Of a stretch of DNA of 64,000 nt, positions 54,927-64,000 are shown piece after piece (the first letter of the stretch is position 1; each line of letters begins with the position of its first letter). A model generated the notes under the pieces. It ran no database searches. It saw nothing but the letters and a program-made list of their open reading frames with translations, and had not been told where the DNA came from. Source of the stretch: Alternaria dauci. Its lineage: Eukaryota > Ascomycota > Dothideomycetes > Pleosporales > Pleosporaceae. The stretch is taken from the NCBI RefSeq assembly GCF_042100115.1, contig NC_091272.1, forward strand, positions 4,092,001 through 4,156,000, in the 5' to 3' direction. The position numbers and the translations under genes are program-made.

Positions 54927-56486
54927 CTACTGGAAACTTGTCTTTAATACCTCTGGCTTGCGCTCCTCCAGATCCAAGATCATCTGCCCGAAAAGCCCGT
55001 TCGCCCAAGAAAACCACTGTCTGGTCCAATCACTTTCGTTGAAGCTGTTGATACTCTCGTGAATCAGACCCAAGCCGTCTGTACTGCTCACAATCTGGGC
55101 CAGCTCGTTCACGATCTCACCTTCGTCATCGCTTGTGAAGATGCGCACAATGGAAGCCATTGGCCAAGCCATGCCTGGTCCCAGATGCGGGCCACCAATA
55201 GCGTTGATGACAGGACCCCTCATGAAGTACGGGTTTGTGGGACTAAGCACCAGATCGCGTGTGTTTGCATACGTCTCTTCGTTGACTGGATACTTGAAGA
55301 ATGGTGCTGAGAGGAGACCCGGAATGTTGGCATCGTCCATGACAACGCGCCCACCGAAGCCATCGATCTCGAATGCATAGATCTTGCCATATATTGGGTG
55401 ATCGACCGTTCCGTGCGTCTCAATGGCGCTGCGTAACGATTCTGAGAGGTCCGACATTCTTTTCGCAAGCGCCGCAGAATTTGCGCTATTGAGTTTGCTC
55501 ATGATCTCCGCCGTTGGAGCCAGGTACGAGCTAAACATCATATTGGCTGGGATGTAGAGCTGGAAGATGGTGGAGTCGTCGCTAGGTCGGAAAGCACTTC
55601 TAATCAAGCCAGTTCCGTTGGCTACTGGATTGCCGAGTCCATCGTTGGCAAGGGTTTCAGTTGCTCTGGTCGTGGTTCGCTCCCACGTGTACGGACTCTG
55701 TAAAACCGCTCCATCCGGACCATAGGTGGGGAGCATCATGTCATCGGCCACATCCAGGACCGCTTCGACAGCTTTAGCCCACTGGAACTTCCCAAAGAAC
55801 TCGACGTCTCCCGTTGCTTCGTAGTAGTCGGAAGATATCTGTAGAAAAGCCGCAAGCGAGTCGAGCTCATACTTGCATTCGAAAACGCTGCTGTTGGAAT
55901 ATTCAGGGAAAACAATGTCCTGATTGCCAGACTCATTTTCTGCTGGAGGGATACCGCTCTCAGCAGGCGGCTGGAACGAGTTGCAGTACGGTGCTGTAAG
56001 TAGGTATCGCGCCTGGAGGTTGATGACTCCCCGGTACAAGCTGGCGATCGAGTTTGGATCGCTACTGGCGTTCAAGAGTGGTAGGTAACTTTGCAGCTGA
56101 TTCGACGAATCTCGTAGCCACATCGCATTGATGTCTCCTGTGATGATGAACGTCAACTCTTCATCGGTGTTGTTGGCAGCATAGCCCTTCCATGCGATTG
56201 CTGTATCGAGCGTGTTGGGGTACGCGTTCTGAAAAAGACGGTACAGGTCCGGATCTTTGATAACACCTTCCATGCGTGTGATAGTATCCTCAAGGCCCTG
56301 CGACTTGAAAGTTCGACATTCTTCAGACGGTCGTTGGTAGGCAAGCTGGTATTTGCCGGAGCTCAAAGGTTCATGAACCTCGAGTGCGTAATCGATGTAT
56401 TCTGGACATTGCGCTGAGACGAGCAACGGTATGTTTGTGAGTGCGCCCAAAACCATGAGGCCGCGCATCGTGATACAAGATAGCAA
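54927..56486 (-). CDS. Secreted GH125 exo-alpha-1,6-mannosidase (Mug157-like)
   Basis: Family GH125 removes alpha-1,6-linked mannose from glycans; fungal relatives are known as Mug157-type. Intronless, 519 residues. The signal peptide (LMVLGALTNIPLLVSA, residues about 10-25) is followed by QCPEYIDY. Family marks are AMWLRDSSNQLQSYLPL (substrate-pocket tryptophan/aspartate), FECKYELDSLAAFLQ, IDGFGGRVVMDDANIPGLL, and IHESINSFNESDWTRQWFSWAN with the acidic catalytic region. N-glycosylation sequons (NNT, NAS, NES, NSS) are frequent, in keeping with secretion. The second in-frame ATG at MRGLMVLG would give a slightly shorter signal peptide. Confidence 0.93.
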   Translation of the reverse strand: MLSCITMRGLMVLGALTNIPLLVSAQCPEYIDYALEVHEPLSSGKYQLAYQRPSEECRTFKSQGLEDTITRMEGVIKDPDLYRLFQNAYPNTLDTAIAWKGYAANNTDEELTFIITGDINAMWLRDSSNQLQSYLPLLNASSDPNSIASLYRGVINLQARYLLTAPYCNSFQPPAESGIPPAENESGNQDIVFPEYSNSSVFECKYELDSLAAFLQISSDYYEATGDVEFFGKFQWAKAVEAVLDVADDMMLPTYGPDGAVLQSPYTWERTTTRATETLANDGLGNPVANGTGLIRSAFRPSDDSTIFQLYIPANMMFSSYLAPTAEIMSKLNSANSAALAKRMSDLSESLRSAIETHGTVDHPIYGKIYAFEIDGFGGRVVMDDANIPGLLSAPFFKYPVNEETYANTRDLVLSPTNPYFMRGPVINAIGGPHLGPGMAWPMASIVRIFTSDDEGEIVNELAQIVSSTDGLGLIHESINSFNESDWTRQWFSWANGLFGQMILDLEERKPEVLKTSFQ

Positions 56487-58497
56487 GTCAATCTTGGTAT
56501 GTCCAAAGGAGGTGCTGAAGACACGAGGTATCGCGAGGGAAACCCTAGAGTTTATCCCCAGGGCTATAACGGCACACTTGGATCGTCATGATCACTCTGA
56601 CTACCTTTGCTCCATTCGCTGCTTTTTGTTCCGAATTAATGTACCCCGCTTGTGGATCTCACGAACAAACAGAATAGCTTGGCGACGGATGTAACCTTCA
56701 CTGAAGCTATTCGATGGACCCATGGGGTAGAAAGCACGTCGACGTCATCTTCCTCGTAAGCCGGGCCGAACGGTCAGCGGTCTAGAAAATAGTACTCGAA
56801 AGAAGAAGGTAGTAACCCAGTCTGCGGGCAGTCATGTACAGAGTCTATCAAATGACTCGAATGTGAGAAAGTGCCGACAAATTTGCGCTGTCATGACTGT
56901 GGTTGAGCGTCAAGCTTTGATGATCTGCAGGATGGCACGCGGTACGCACCTCACCCAGGCCGCAGGTACTAAGGCGCCAAACAGAGACGCACAGCATCAT
57001 TATGTGTACCTGAGTCGAACCAATACAGATATACAAGAACCGGTTTCCGTGAGTCCAGATGACCATCAATGAATCTTGACAGCGTAGTCCCATGGGAGGA
57101 GCATTATAACTACAGGCTATAACGGGTTAGCGGCGTCGGCCCCGGCATTGAACGAATAACGCTTTCTGTCACGAGCCTCGTTGAAACTCTCCGCTTCCCC
57201 ATATATCGTCCATCATGGTCATCGCCGAAAAGTCCACAGCGATGCGAACATCTGGTCTTGTGGCTGGACCGTGTGGATGGTGTGCTGACCGCCCCAACCA
57301 GTATTCAGAAGGTCGGCCGCATTGCGGAGACTGCCGGAAACGCAATGCCGTCGGCCGCTTCTGTTGTATCTTCTGTCCAGTCCAGCTCCGAAATTCGGCC
57401 TTTGGAAAAGGTTACAAAAGAAACTTCTGTTCGAGGGAGGAGCCTTTCTTCAGATACGACGTGTTCGTTACCCTGCCGCAAACGTTGTGGGACTAAACCG
57501 TCCGTACGACAGGATGTCCCGCTCTACACGTGGGGTGCTTGTCCTCTTGCTGGGATCATCTGCATGACGGACCCTTGCGAGTGGTTATTCAACGCAGTTG
57601 GTGGCTAGTATTGCTTTAGGTGCTGAAATAAAACCTCAAAGTAACTACAAGTGCTGGTTTTTTAATGAGCTGTGAGCTAGATCTATATTGGTGTCGGCAT
57701 CTTCTCCTTCGCACGTGTTGATCATTGGCTTACAGTAGCTATTTGCGATTGCCGCGAGACTGATTGAATATTGCTCGGTCGCATGGAGAATAACACAAGA
57801 GCTCTTCTAGATTTTATGGATCGATGGTGCGTCATGCTCACTCTTTGTTCATGTTTTGACTATTAAACAGCGTGAGGCTTCATGGTTACTCATTCCAAAT
57901 TTCGTGATCCTAGTTGCTGTGACCACACCGTGATCCATGGGTTTACTACTACATCATACGAACATAATGGCGCCAGCAGCATTTGACACATAGAAGAATG
58001 TTTGCGCTGAATTGCTCGACATGCTACACTAAGTGGAGTGGATTATGAAATCCTGCAGAACTCAATAGCCATCCCTGTAGAGGTCGTACACCAGAACTCC
58101 ACCCCGGACCTATCGCTGCCTATCCCGGATCAATCCGCCTTCGTAGATCTTGAAAGCATCTTGATCGTGAACTGAACATCAGCGCTTGTCGATCGAAAGC
58201 CCCACATTCATACAGCTCCGGTTGTAGGCTGTAGAATGTGAGGCAAGCGTAGTTGGACGAACAGATTCCGCTCGCCCGGAAGGAAGAGATATTTCGATCA
58301 ACGTTCCACGTCGTTCACTCCGAAACTTGGCCATCTCTCGTGAGATTTGACCCCGTGTGCCTGCATGATATGTCTCTCAGTCATTACATCGTGTCGTGTC
58401 ATTGGCCGCTACGCTGTGGGGGGCCTCGGGAGGACCCTCGGATAATGCGACTTATTCTGTTGTTCGCCTTAGCGAGCTTGGAGGATCGCTCCTTTGC
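56487..58497. other. Intergenic, 2.0 kb
   Basis: No gene is supported. Two overlapping plus-strand frames of about 90-116 codons (57215-57608) have several cysteines but no signal peptide or repeat. A low-complexity, AT-rich segment spans about 57600-57900. It probably includes the GH125 promoter on its left side. Confidence 0.5.
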
Positions 58498-58867
58498 TCA
58501 TCCGTAGGTGGTATTGCTGGCACTGTTCGAGTCAGCTTCAGGATAGTCTTGTAAGTACAATGGTTCTATCTTACCTTGGGCTCATCGGGGCGTGAGCCAT
58601 GTTACCACCATTCGAGTGGTATTGGGGTTGTGGCAGCCCAAGCTGCGGAAGCTTGCGCCAGCTTCGTTCTCGTACTTCTCTCATGTACGAATCTTGCTCT
58701 GGACTCCGATGGAAACGGCTCGACTCATCCTCAGGCTCTCCACCATAAAATCTATGGATGGCAAAGCCACAGCATACGAGCGCGCCTGCTCCGAGAATGA
58801 CTAGGAAGATGATGAGGGCTGGGGCAATGCTGAAGCCCATGTTGCCGTCCCTTTTCTGGAGATACAT
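58498..58867 (-). CDS. Small single-pass membrane protein
   Basis: Function unknown. Two exons, 58867-58575 and 58522-58498, with a 52 bp intron after ..HAPMSP, give 105 residues. After a short polar start (MYLQKRDGNMGF) comes one hydrophobic segment (IAPALIIFLVILGAGALVCCGFAIHRFY) and then a hydrophilic tail with Glu/Ser/Arg and a GLPQPQYHSNGG stretch. ATG at 58840 (MGFSIAPAL) is an alternative start. The clean intron and the defined membrane span suggest a real gene; the tail is likely cytoplasmic by the positive-inside rule. The adjacent CC within the span could be palmitoylated. Confidence 0.65.
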
Positions 58868-61203
58868 CTTGGTTGCGAGAAGAGAGGGTATACTTTGTGG
58901 TACAGATGTTTGTGTGACGAAAGCGAATGATGAAGGGAGGAAGAGTATTGTGTGTGTACTGTTGTGACACGCTCACGATCAATAAAGTTAAAGCAAAGGG
59001 TAATCCTAAGGCGCGGAGGTTCCGGAAGCTGAGAGAGTGACAAGAAAAAGACCGAGCGAACGGGTATTGGTGTGCTGACGATGACAAAATTGTGTGGTGT
59101 GATGCGACCGCGTTCCACGAGGGCCGAGTTGCGAGACCCTGCGTGCCACGATCACTAACCTATATACCGTTGCAGGTATCCCTCTTGGGAACCGCAAGTC
59201 AGCCAGATCGTGCATTTGCTGCGAACCTCGACCCAATCGGTTGCCAGGAGGATACGACCCTTTCACCACGCTATTGGTCGTATGACAGTTTCACGTGCTC
59301 GGGCAGACAGTTACCCCACCTACGGACCAAATCCAAGGTCTTGTTGGCCATCACAGCTCAGAAACGCGTAAGGCCCCAGCCTATCCGTTGCGTAGACACG
59401 CGTGGAAGTGTTGTTCCCGGACGGTCCGGAGGGGCTATGTTAGCTAGAAGTTTCGGACCTCCTGACTTGGCCCAGCCCTTGGACTCTTCGAATTCCTCAG
59501 GCATGCGCGCGGTGCGACCTCCGACATTTCCTTTTACCTGGGCGCAATCTTGTCGCGAGTATTTCTGTGTGTCTGGGGCTGTAGAGGTCGATGTTCGCTG
59601 GGGGGACCTGTGGTGTTGCTGCGGTCTTACTCAGCTTGGATGACGCGTCACCCGCACCCTCCAGGCTTGCCGAGCACGAAATTCCCCACCTCCTTGGGCC
59701 AACAGCGAGGACGCCAGGCTGTTATATGAAGATGCTACATTCAATGACGCAAATATCTGTGTCTGAAGATGCGCATCGTTCGCCGATCGTCAGGTCCAGC
59801 AGAGCGACAAATTTAGCACGTCGTCTCAGCATCCCGGGCTCCCGCGATGCTCCTGAGCCAGAACCCGACTCTGACGCAATCCCATAGGCTTCAACAACGA
59901 CAACAACGCGCCATGTTATGCGACATTTCAAAGATAAATGTTTTTGGGAAGGGCGCAGTCTCGTTCGAAATTCGTCAAGTGCCGCAGAGATGTCCATTCC
60001 GTTTTGTGTCTTCGAATAAGAGACGGATAGAGTGCGCTCTGATCAATAAGGGTTGCTGTTGCCTTCAGTCTGGCTAGTTCTTAGACTTTCTTTCGCCATG
60101 GCTTGGAGTACTTCGAGCAAGAACCTCTCTAGGCCAAAACGGGCAGCGAACATTCTACGGCGCAAACCCTTAGGTCTCCATGTCCAGGACCCAGCAGAGA
60201 AAATCTTCGGACAACAATACAAAGCAGAAAAGCCTAGAATCGAAAGCGCAGGAGATCGCGGCTGCACTGCAAAGATGCACCAGCTCCTCTTTGGACAACA
60301 CGTGCTCTTGTACGTGCCAAAATGTTACAGCTGCACGCACTTCCAGCCTTGTGTCAATGTGTCATCGCTACCAGGTAAAATTTCGGTTTCGCGGACCGTA
60401 TTCAATCTATCTTGATTAACCGGATCAAGGTGTCTTACGCCACCGGATATAATCGACTCAAACAAGCAACACATGCAGCTGTGCTGCGAGTACGTTCACC
60501 ACCCCATGGGGTAATAGTTACACTGCATGTCGGTAGCTGTAGGGCTCCAGTGATTGCCGCGCATGGGCATTGTATCTTGTTAACCACTAGATAACCGCAT
60601 GTAATTGCGACACAACGGCGCATGCTTGAGCATGCGGGGTTCTTACAAGACGAGGGTCTACATGGCGAAACTCATCAATGCACTGAGCGATCCACATTGC
60701 CCAGAGTCTAAGCATACAGAGTGCTACAACTTCGTGGCTGAAACCAGCACGTGGTTGGTGACTGCCTGCATAGCGGCAATGGCCATAACCGACAATAGAT
60801 TACCCATCACCAGCTTTAGGGCAAGGCTGCGTCTTGTATATTGAATTCCGTGTCATTCCAGCGCCAGCAGCCTATTGCATCGGTTTCATGCCGTCACCAG
60901 ACTGGAAACACCTCTGGGCTTCCAATGATCGAAGAGCGCGGCGACAAGGGCGGGTTCCATGATCTGATGGCGTACAACTCAGAAACCGGGTCGACTTGTG
61001 CTTGGAGATGAAAATTTGATTGCAAGGCGTTGCGAGCACCTGGTAGAGGGGAGTTCGTGGCGTTTGGAGAAGGCCGCTAGAAGAACGAGAAGAGTATATA
61101 AAGGGACAATACATCCGGCTTCAGGGTCACTTACGACAGCAAATCATCACTACAGACCTTCCACAGTCGCTTTCTACAAGCCATTCACTCTACGGTCATC
61201 GAT
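58868..61203. other. Intergenic, 2.3 kb, ends in the AA9 promoter
   Basis: No gene is supported in this stretch; frames of 100-180 codons occur (59092-59643, 60053-60415, both plus) without domains. The right end carries a TATA box at 61094-61101, listed separately. The AA9 transcript probably starts about 30 bp after it. Confidence 0.5.
61094..61101 (+). promoter_or_regulatory. TATA box of the AA9 gene
   Basis: TATATAAA lies 103-110 bp upstream of the AA9 ATG at 61204, a near-perfect TATA element, and is followed by GGGACAATAC. Confidence 0.65.
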
Positions 61204-62139
61204 ATGCTCTCCCTTCTTCTTCTCCTTGCGCCCCTTGTGGCAGCCCACGGCCACGTTGATAAGGTCATCGCAGACGGCAAGGAATACCAGGGTAAAGAGT
61301 CTCATGCGCGAGATGCTTGTGATACATGCACTGACTTCATACACCGGATCAGGCTGGAATGCTGCACTCAAGTACCAGAACCCCATCCCCGCCACGGTCG
61401 GCTGGCAAGCGGACAACCTCGACAACGGCTTCGTCTCTCCTGACAGTTTCGGCACGGCGGCCATCGTATGCCACAAGCAAGGCAAGAGCAACGGCGCCTA
61501 CGTCTCTGTCAAGCCCGGCAGCAAGGTCACCTTCAAGTGGGACACCTGGCCAGCCAGCCATGTCGGCCCAATCCAAGAATATATCGCGCCTTGTAATGGC
61601 GACTGTGGCTCGGTCAGTCCCACAAGCCTCCAGTGGACGAAGATTCAATCCAGCGCCTGGAAGTCAGGAAGCAACCCTGGCACCTGGGCCACTGACGACC
61701 TCATCAAGAACAACTTTTCTTGGGACCTGACCATTCCCAACCTTGCACCTGGTAACTACGTTGTTCGCCACGAGATCATCGCGCTGCATGCTGGTGGTCA
61801 AACCAATGGCGCCCAGTCTTACCCTCAGTGCATCAACCGTAAGTGCCCCTGTACGAACTGCATGTGAGATATGGACTGACTTCGTACACCTGCATCTAGT
61901 CAAGGTTGAGGGCTCTGGAACTACAAAGCTAAGCGGTGGCGTTCCGGCTACTAGCTTCTACACGGTAAGATACGCTGTGCAAGCTATACATGTATCATGG
62001 AATATCTGCTAATAAGATACTACAGGCGAACGACCCAGGTATCCTGTTCAATGTCTTCAGGTCTTTTACCAGCTACCCTACTCCTGGACCTGCGCTTAAC
62101 AAGCTTTCCAAGCGTCATGCTAAGGACCTTGCGTATTAG
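61204..62139 (+). CDS. Lytic polysaccharide monooxygenase, family AA9, secreted
   Basis: Copper enzyme that cuts cellulose or related glucans oxidatively outside the cell. Four exons, 61204-61291, 61353-61838, 61900-61964 and 62026-62139, give 250 residues. Signal peptide MLSLLLLLAPLVAA (1-14) leaves His15 as the mature N-terminus, the first copper ligand. The second histidine is in ASHVGP (residue 99, mature 85), and the axial tyrosine is in GAQSYPQC (residue 186, mature 172), matching the expected AA9 spacing. RHEIIALH and the cysteine pairs are also present. There is no carbohydrate-binding module; the tail ends HAKDLAY. Whether it is C1 or C4 oxidising cannot be told here. Confidence 0.93.
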
Positions 62140-62700
62140 TTTGTGGTACAGATTTTGGAATCAGGTAGCTTATAAATGGTTTAGTTCGGGTTTGACTTCT
62201 TATCCATAGCATTTTTTCCTTTGTTCCCATATTGAGGCCTTCGAGACGGTGCATTAGAGCATTAGTGGAGTGTACATAGCATTTTACAATCATACTGTCT
62301 TGTATTTCAGATCATCGTGTAGTCTGAAGGTGCTTGATGCATTGTTGCTGCATACGTAGCATAGTTTCGAGTAGTACATGCACCGATGTGAGAAAATGCT
62401 GGAGGGCAATGAAACAAGAACAGCCATTGAGTGGTTAGGTGAAGGGGTTTAAGTAAAAGCTTCTAGATAAAAGTGTCTGCGAAAGTGAGAGAATAAGACG
62501 TGCTGGAAGAGGACCAAAACGTGCGTTAGTAGAAGATAATATACATAGAGAAAGACAATAACACAAGGACATCGAAGGAGAGCAAGATAACCATAGTAGC
62601 CTATGCCGTTGATGGTGTTTGTTGATCAGCTAAAGAGGCGAACGATATTAGGTACTAGCTACTCTTTCGCAGAATATTCGGTCTGTGTCGCAAGTTATCT
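62140..62700. other. Convergent 3' spacer
   Basis: These 561 bp between the stops of AA9 (plus) and the monooxygenase (minus) are AT-richer than the genes, as 3' regions usually are. No gene or repeat is supported. Confidence 0.5.
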
Positions 62701-63966
62701 TCACCTTTGCATTGGATGTTCGCCGAACTGGCTCCGGTTGCCCATCTGCACGCCATGAGCTTGCATCTGTTTGCCGTATTCCATCACCTCCTCTTCCCAT
62801 TTCTGTAGCTCCTCCATCCCCCCTCCTTCGATGATCCTCTCAACAGCACCAGCAAGTTTCATAGCATCAAGAGCGGCCTGGTTCGTACTCGCAGCAGTGT
62901 GCGGTCTGAAGCCTGCCAGCGCATCGCCCAGCAACAGTATCTTGCCATTAGCTAGCAAAGCAGAGGGTGCGATGACATCTGTAATGGTCTGTATGAACGG
63001 CACTTCGGTCTTGTTGACGAGCTCAGAGAACTGTGGCGGAAGACTCTCATTCGCTACGTTCTTTTGGCGTCTCCATACATCCTCCTTGATTCCACCTGGA
63101 GGGAGTGTAATGTGGTGCCTCTTCCCTTCTTTGTCTGTCATGAGCTCGATGTGCTCTGGTGACTCTTCTTTGTAGTTCACATACCAGACCCAGTTCAACA
63201 GTCGTTCGCCGGGTTTGGTCGTTCCGTTCTTGCCTGGGATTGTATACGCTAATATCTGAATACCCTCGGTATGGTAAAATGCGAACTTCTCGACGAAGAC
63301 ATCGGTGGCAGCCTGAGAAACCTGCGTTTCGGGTACCGTACCGCGCCATGCTACGTATCCCGCATACTTTCGCTTCACATCGGGAAAGTATTCGGCACGT
63401 ATCTTGGAACTGGGTCCATCAGCTGCGATCACAAGGTCTGCGCCGGTCGTGGATATTTCCCCAGATTTGTGCTGAACTGTGATCTTGACGGGCCCTGAGG
63501 AATCCAGTGGCGAGGAAGACGAAGGATTCGGCGCCGCGACACTCGTTACTGTACACCCGTAATCATACGATGTATTTCCTTCGCCTTCCTTCGTTGTTGG
63601 TGTCTTCGCGTATTCGGTTTCGGTACCATCGTAATTGGTTCGTAGAAGGTGATACAGCAAATCCCAGCTCGTCATACGCTGCTCTTGGTCGTGACGGTCT
63701 ATAACCTTGCCACCCTTGTCGAGATATAACCTTTGGTGACTTGGAACTGTCAATGTAGTTTGGCTCCGGTCGTGCGTCCTGAAGAACTTCTGCACGTCTT
63801 GTCCAGCCACTACACCAGCACCCTGATCCTGGAGAAGAGGTGTCGGGTTACGCTCAAAGATGCGAATATTGAGGTCTTTGCGAAGGCGTTTCAACGCAAC
63901 ACCAGTCAAAAGGCCACCTAACGATCCCCCTACGATCACAATGTCCTTCGGCTTTGTTGGTGCCAT
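62701..63966 (-). CDS. FAD-dependent aromatic-ring monooxygenase
   Basis: A flavoprotein hydroxylase of the PHBH fold, similar in layout to salicylate and 2,6-dihydroxypyridine hydroxylases; the substrate is unknown. One exon, 421 residues. The FAD motif IVIVGGSLGGLLTGVAL (GxGxxG type, residues ~10-27) is at the N-terminus, followed by the second motif DLVIAADGPSSKIR (DG) and the third ILLLGDALAGFRPHTAAS (GD) near residue 355. The region FHIQI-like YHTEGIQILAYTIPG and WVWYVNY belongs to the substrate-binding sheet. The start MAPTKPKDIV is only 35 bp from the window edge, so its promoter and any partner genes lie outside. Confidence 0.9.
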   Translation of the reverse strand: MAPTKPKDIVIVGGSLGGLLTGVALKRLRKDLNIRIFERNPTPLLQDQGAGVVAGQDVQKFFRTHDRSQTTLTVPSHQRLYLDKGGKVIDRHDQEQRMTSWDLLYHLLRTNYDGTETEYAKTPTTKEGEGNTSYDYGCTVTSVAAPNPSSSSPLDSSGPVKITVQHKSGEISTTGADLVIAADGPSSKIRAEYFPDVKRKYAGYVAWRGTVPETQVSQAATDVFVEKFAFYHTEGIQILAYTIPGKNGTTKPGERLLNWVWYVNYKEESPEHIELMTDKEGKRHHITLPPGGIKEDVWRRQKNVANESLPPQFSELVNKTEVPFIQTITDVIAPSALLANGKILLLGDALAGFRPHTAASTNQAALDAMKLAGAVERIIEGGGMEELQKWEEEVMEYGKQMQAHGVQMGNRSQFGEHPMQR

Positions 63967-64000
63967 TGTGACGTGTTGCGAATGTAAGAATGCAGCGGAA

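Noticed and set aside
60998..61352. Longer AA9 start upstream at 60998
   Set aside because: That frame runs into exon 2 only by reading through what is clearly the first intron; the signal-peptide exon starting at 61204 with His after cleavage fits the family.
1..64000. tRNA, rRNA, CRISPR arrays or intact transposons
   Set aside because: No cloverleaf with A and B boxes, no rRNA-like conserved blocks, no spaced repeat array, and no transposase or reverse-transcriptase frame was seen by eye.

Overview
The window looks like a chromosome arm piece from a filamentous ascomycete (Pezizomycotina), most likely a Dothideomycete of the Pleosporales. The reasons are short GT..AG introns of about 45-115 bp, a single-copy uL2 gene with five exons, a Zn2Cys6 regulator, fungal-type gelsolin and NIPA proteins, and secreted plant-cell-wall enzymes of families GH11 and AA9. 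The order is inference from protein style, not from a search. All spliced models were built by hand from open frames, splice consensus and frame continuity.

Layout. Positions 1-3154 hold no gene I can support. A run of four minus-strand genes follows: a Dal5/allantoate-type MFS permease (3155-4754), mitochondrial succinyl-CoA:3-ketoacid CoA-transferase (5799-7474), a Zn2Cys6 transcription factor (7949-10289) and a HERP/Usa1-like ubiquitin-domain membrane protein (10778-13112). The last shares a 428 bp divergent promoter with mitochondrial phosphatidylserine decarboxylase PSD1 (13541-15219, plus). A single-pass membrane protein (15626-16548, minus) converges on PSD1. Then come a glutamine-rich scaffold-like protein (18220-21173, plus), WRAP73/Wdr8 (21637-23586, plus), a small glycine-rich protein (23721-24223, minus) and a GNAT acetyltransferase with a long basic N-terminal part (24971-27421, minus).

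The central block holds ARL2/Cin4 GTPase (28086-28889), a 1,702-residue DUF4045/gelsolin protein (29331-34502), a GH11 xylanase (36106-36768) and ribosomal protein uL2 (37467-38472), all on plus. APC4 (38747-41459), a NIPA-type magnesium transporter (42005-43504) and an acidic DUF2420-like protein (45108-47795) follow on minus. Delta-COP (48498-50208, plus) diverges from the last of these.

The right part is gene-poor: a CBM48/E-set protein (50881-52980, minus), a secreted GH125 mannosidase (54927-56486, minus), a tiny membrane protein (58498-58867, minus), an AA9 lytic polysaccharide monooxygenase (61204-62139, plus) and a FAD monooxygenase (62701-63966, minus), separated by gaps of about 0.6-2.3 kb.

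Most genes are housekeeping: vesicle traffic, microtubules and cell cycle, translation, lipid and ketone metabolism. The accessory component is the three secreted carbohydrate-active enzymes (GH11, GH125, AA9), the regulator/permease group on the left and the oxidase on the right edge. I see no tRNA, rRNA, CRISPR, intact transposon or biosynthetic cluster. I did not find a clear undescribed multi-gene system; the best leads are single-gene oddities listed in the findings.
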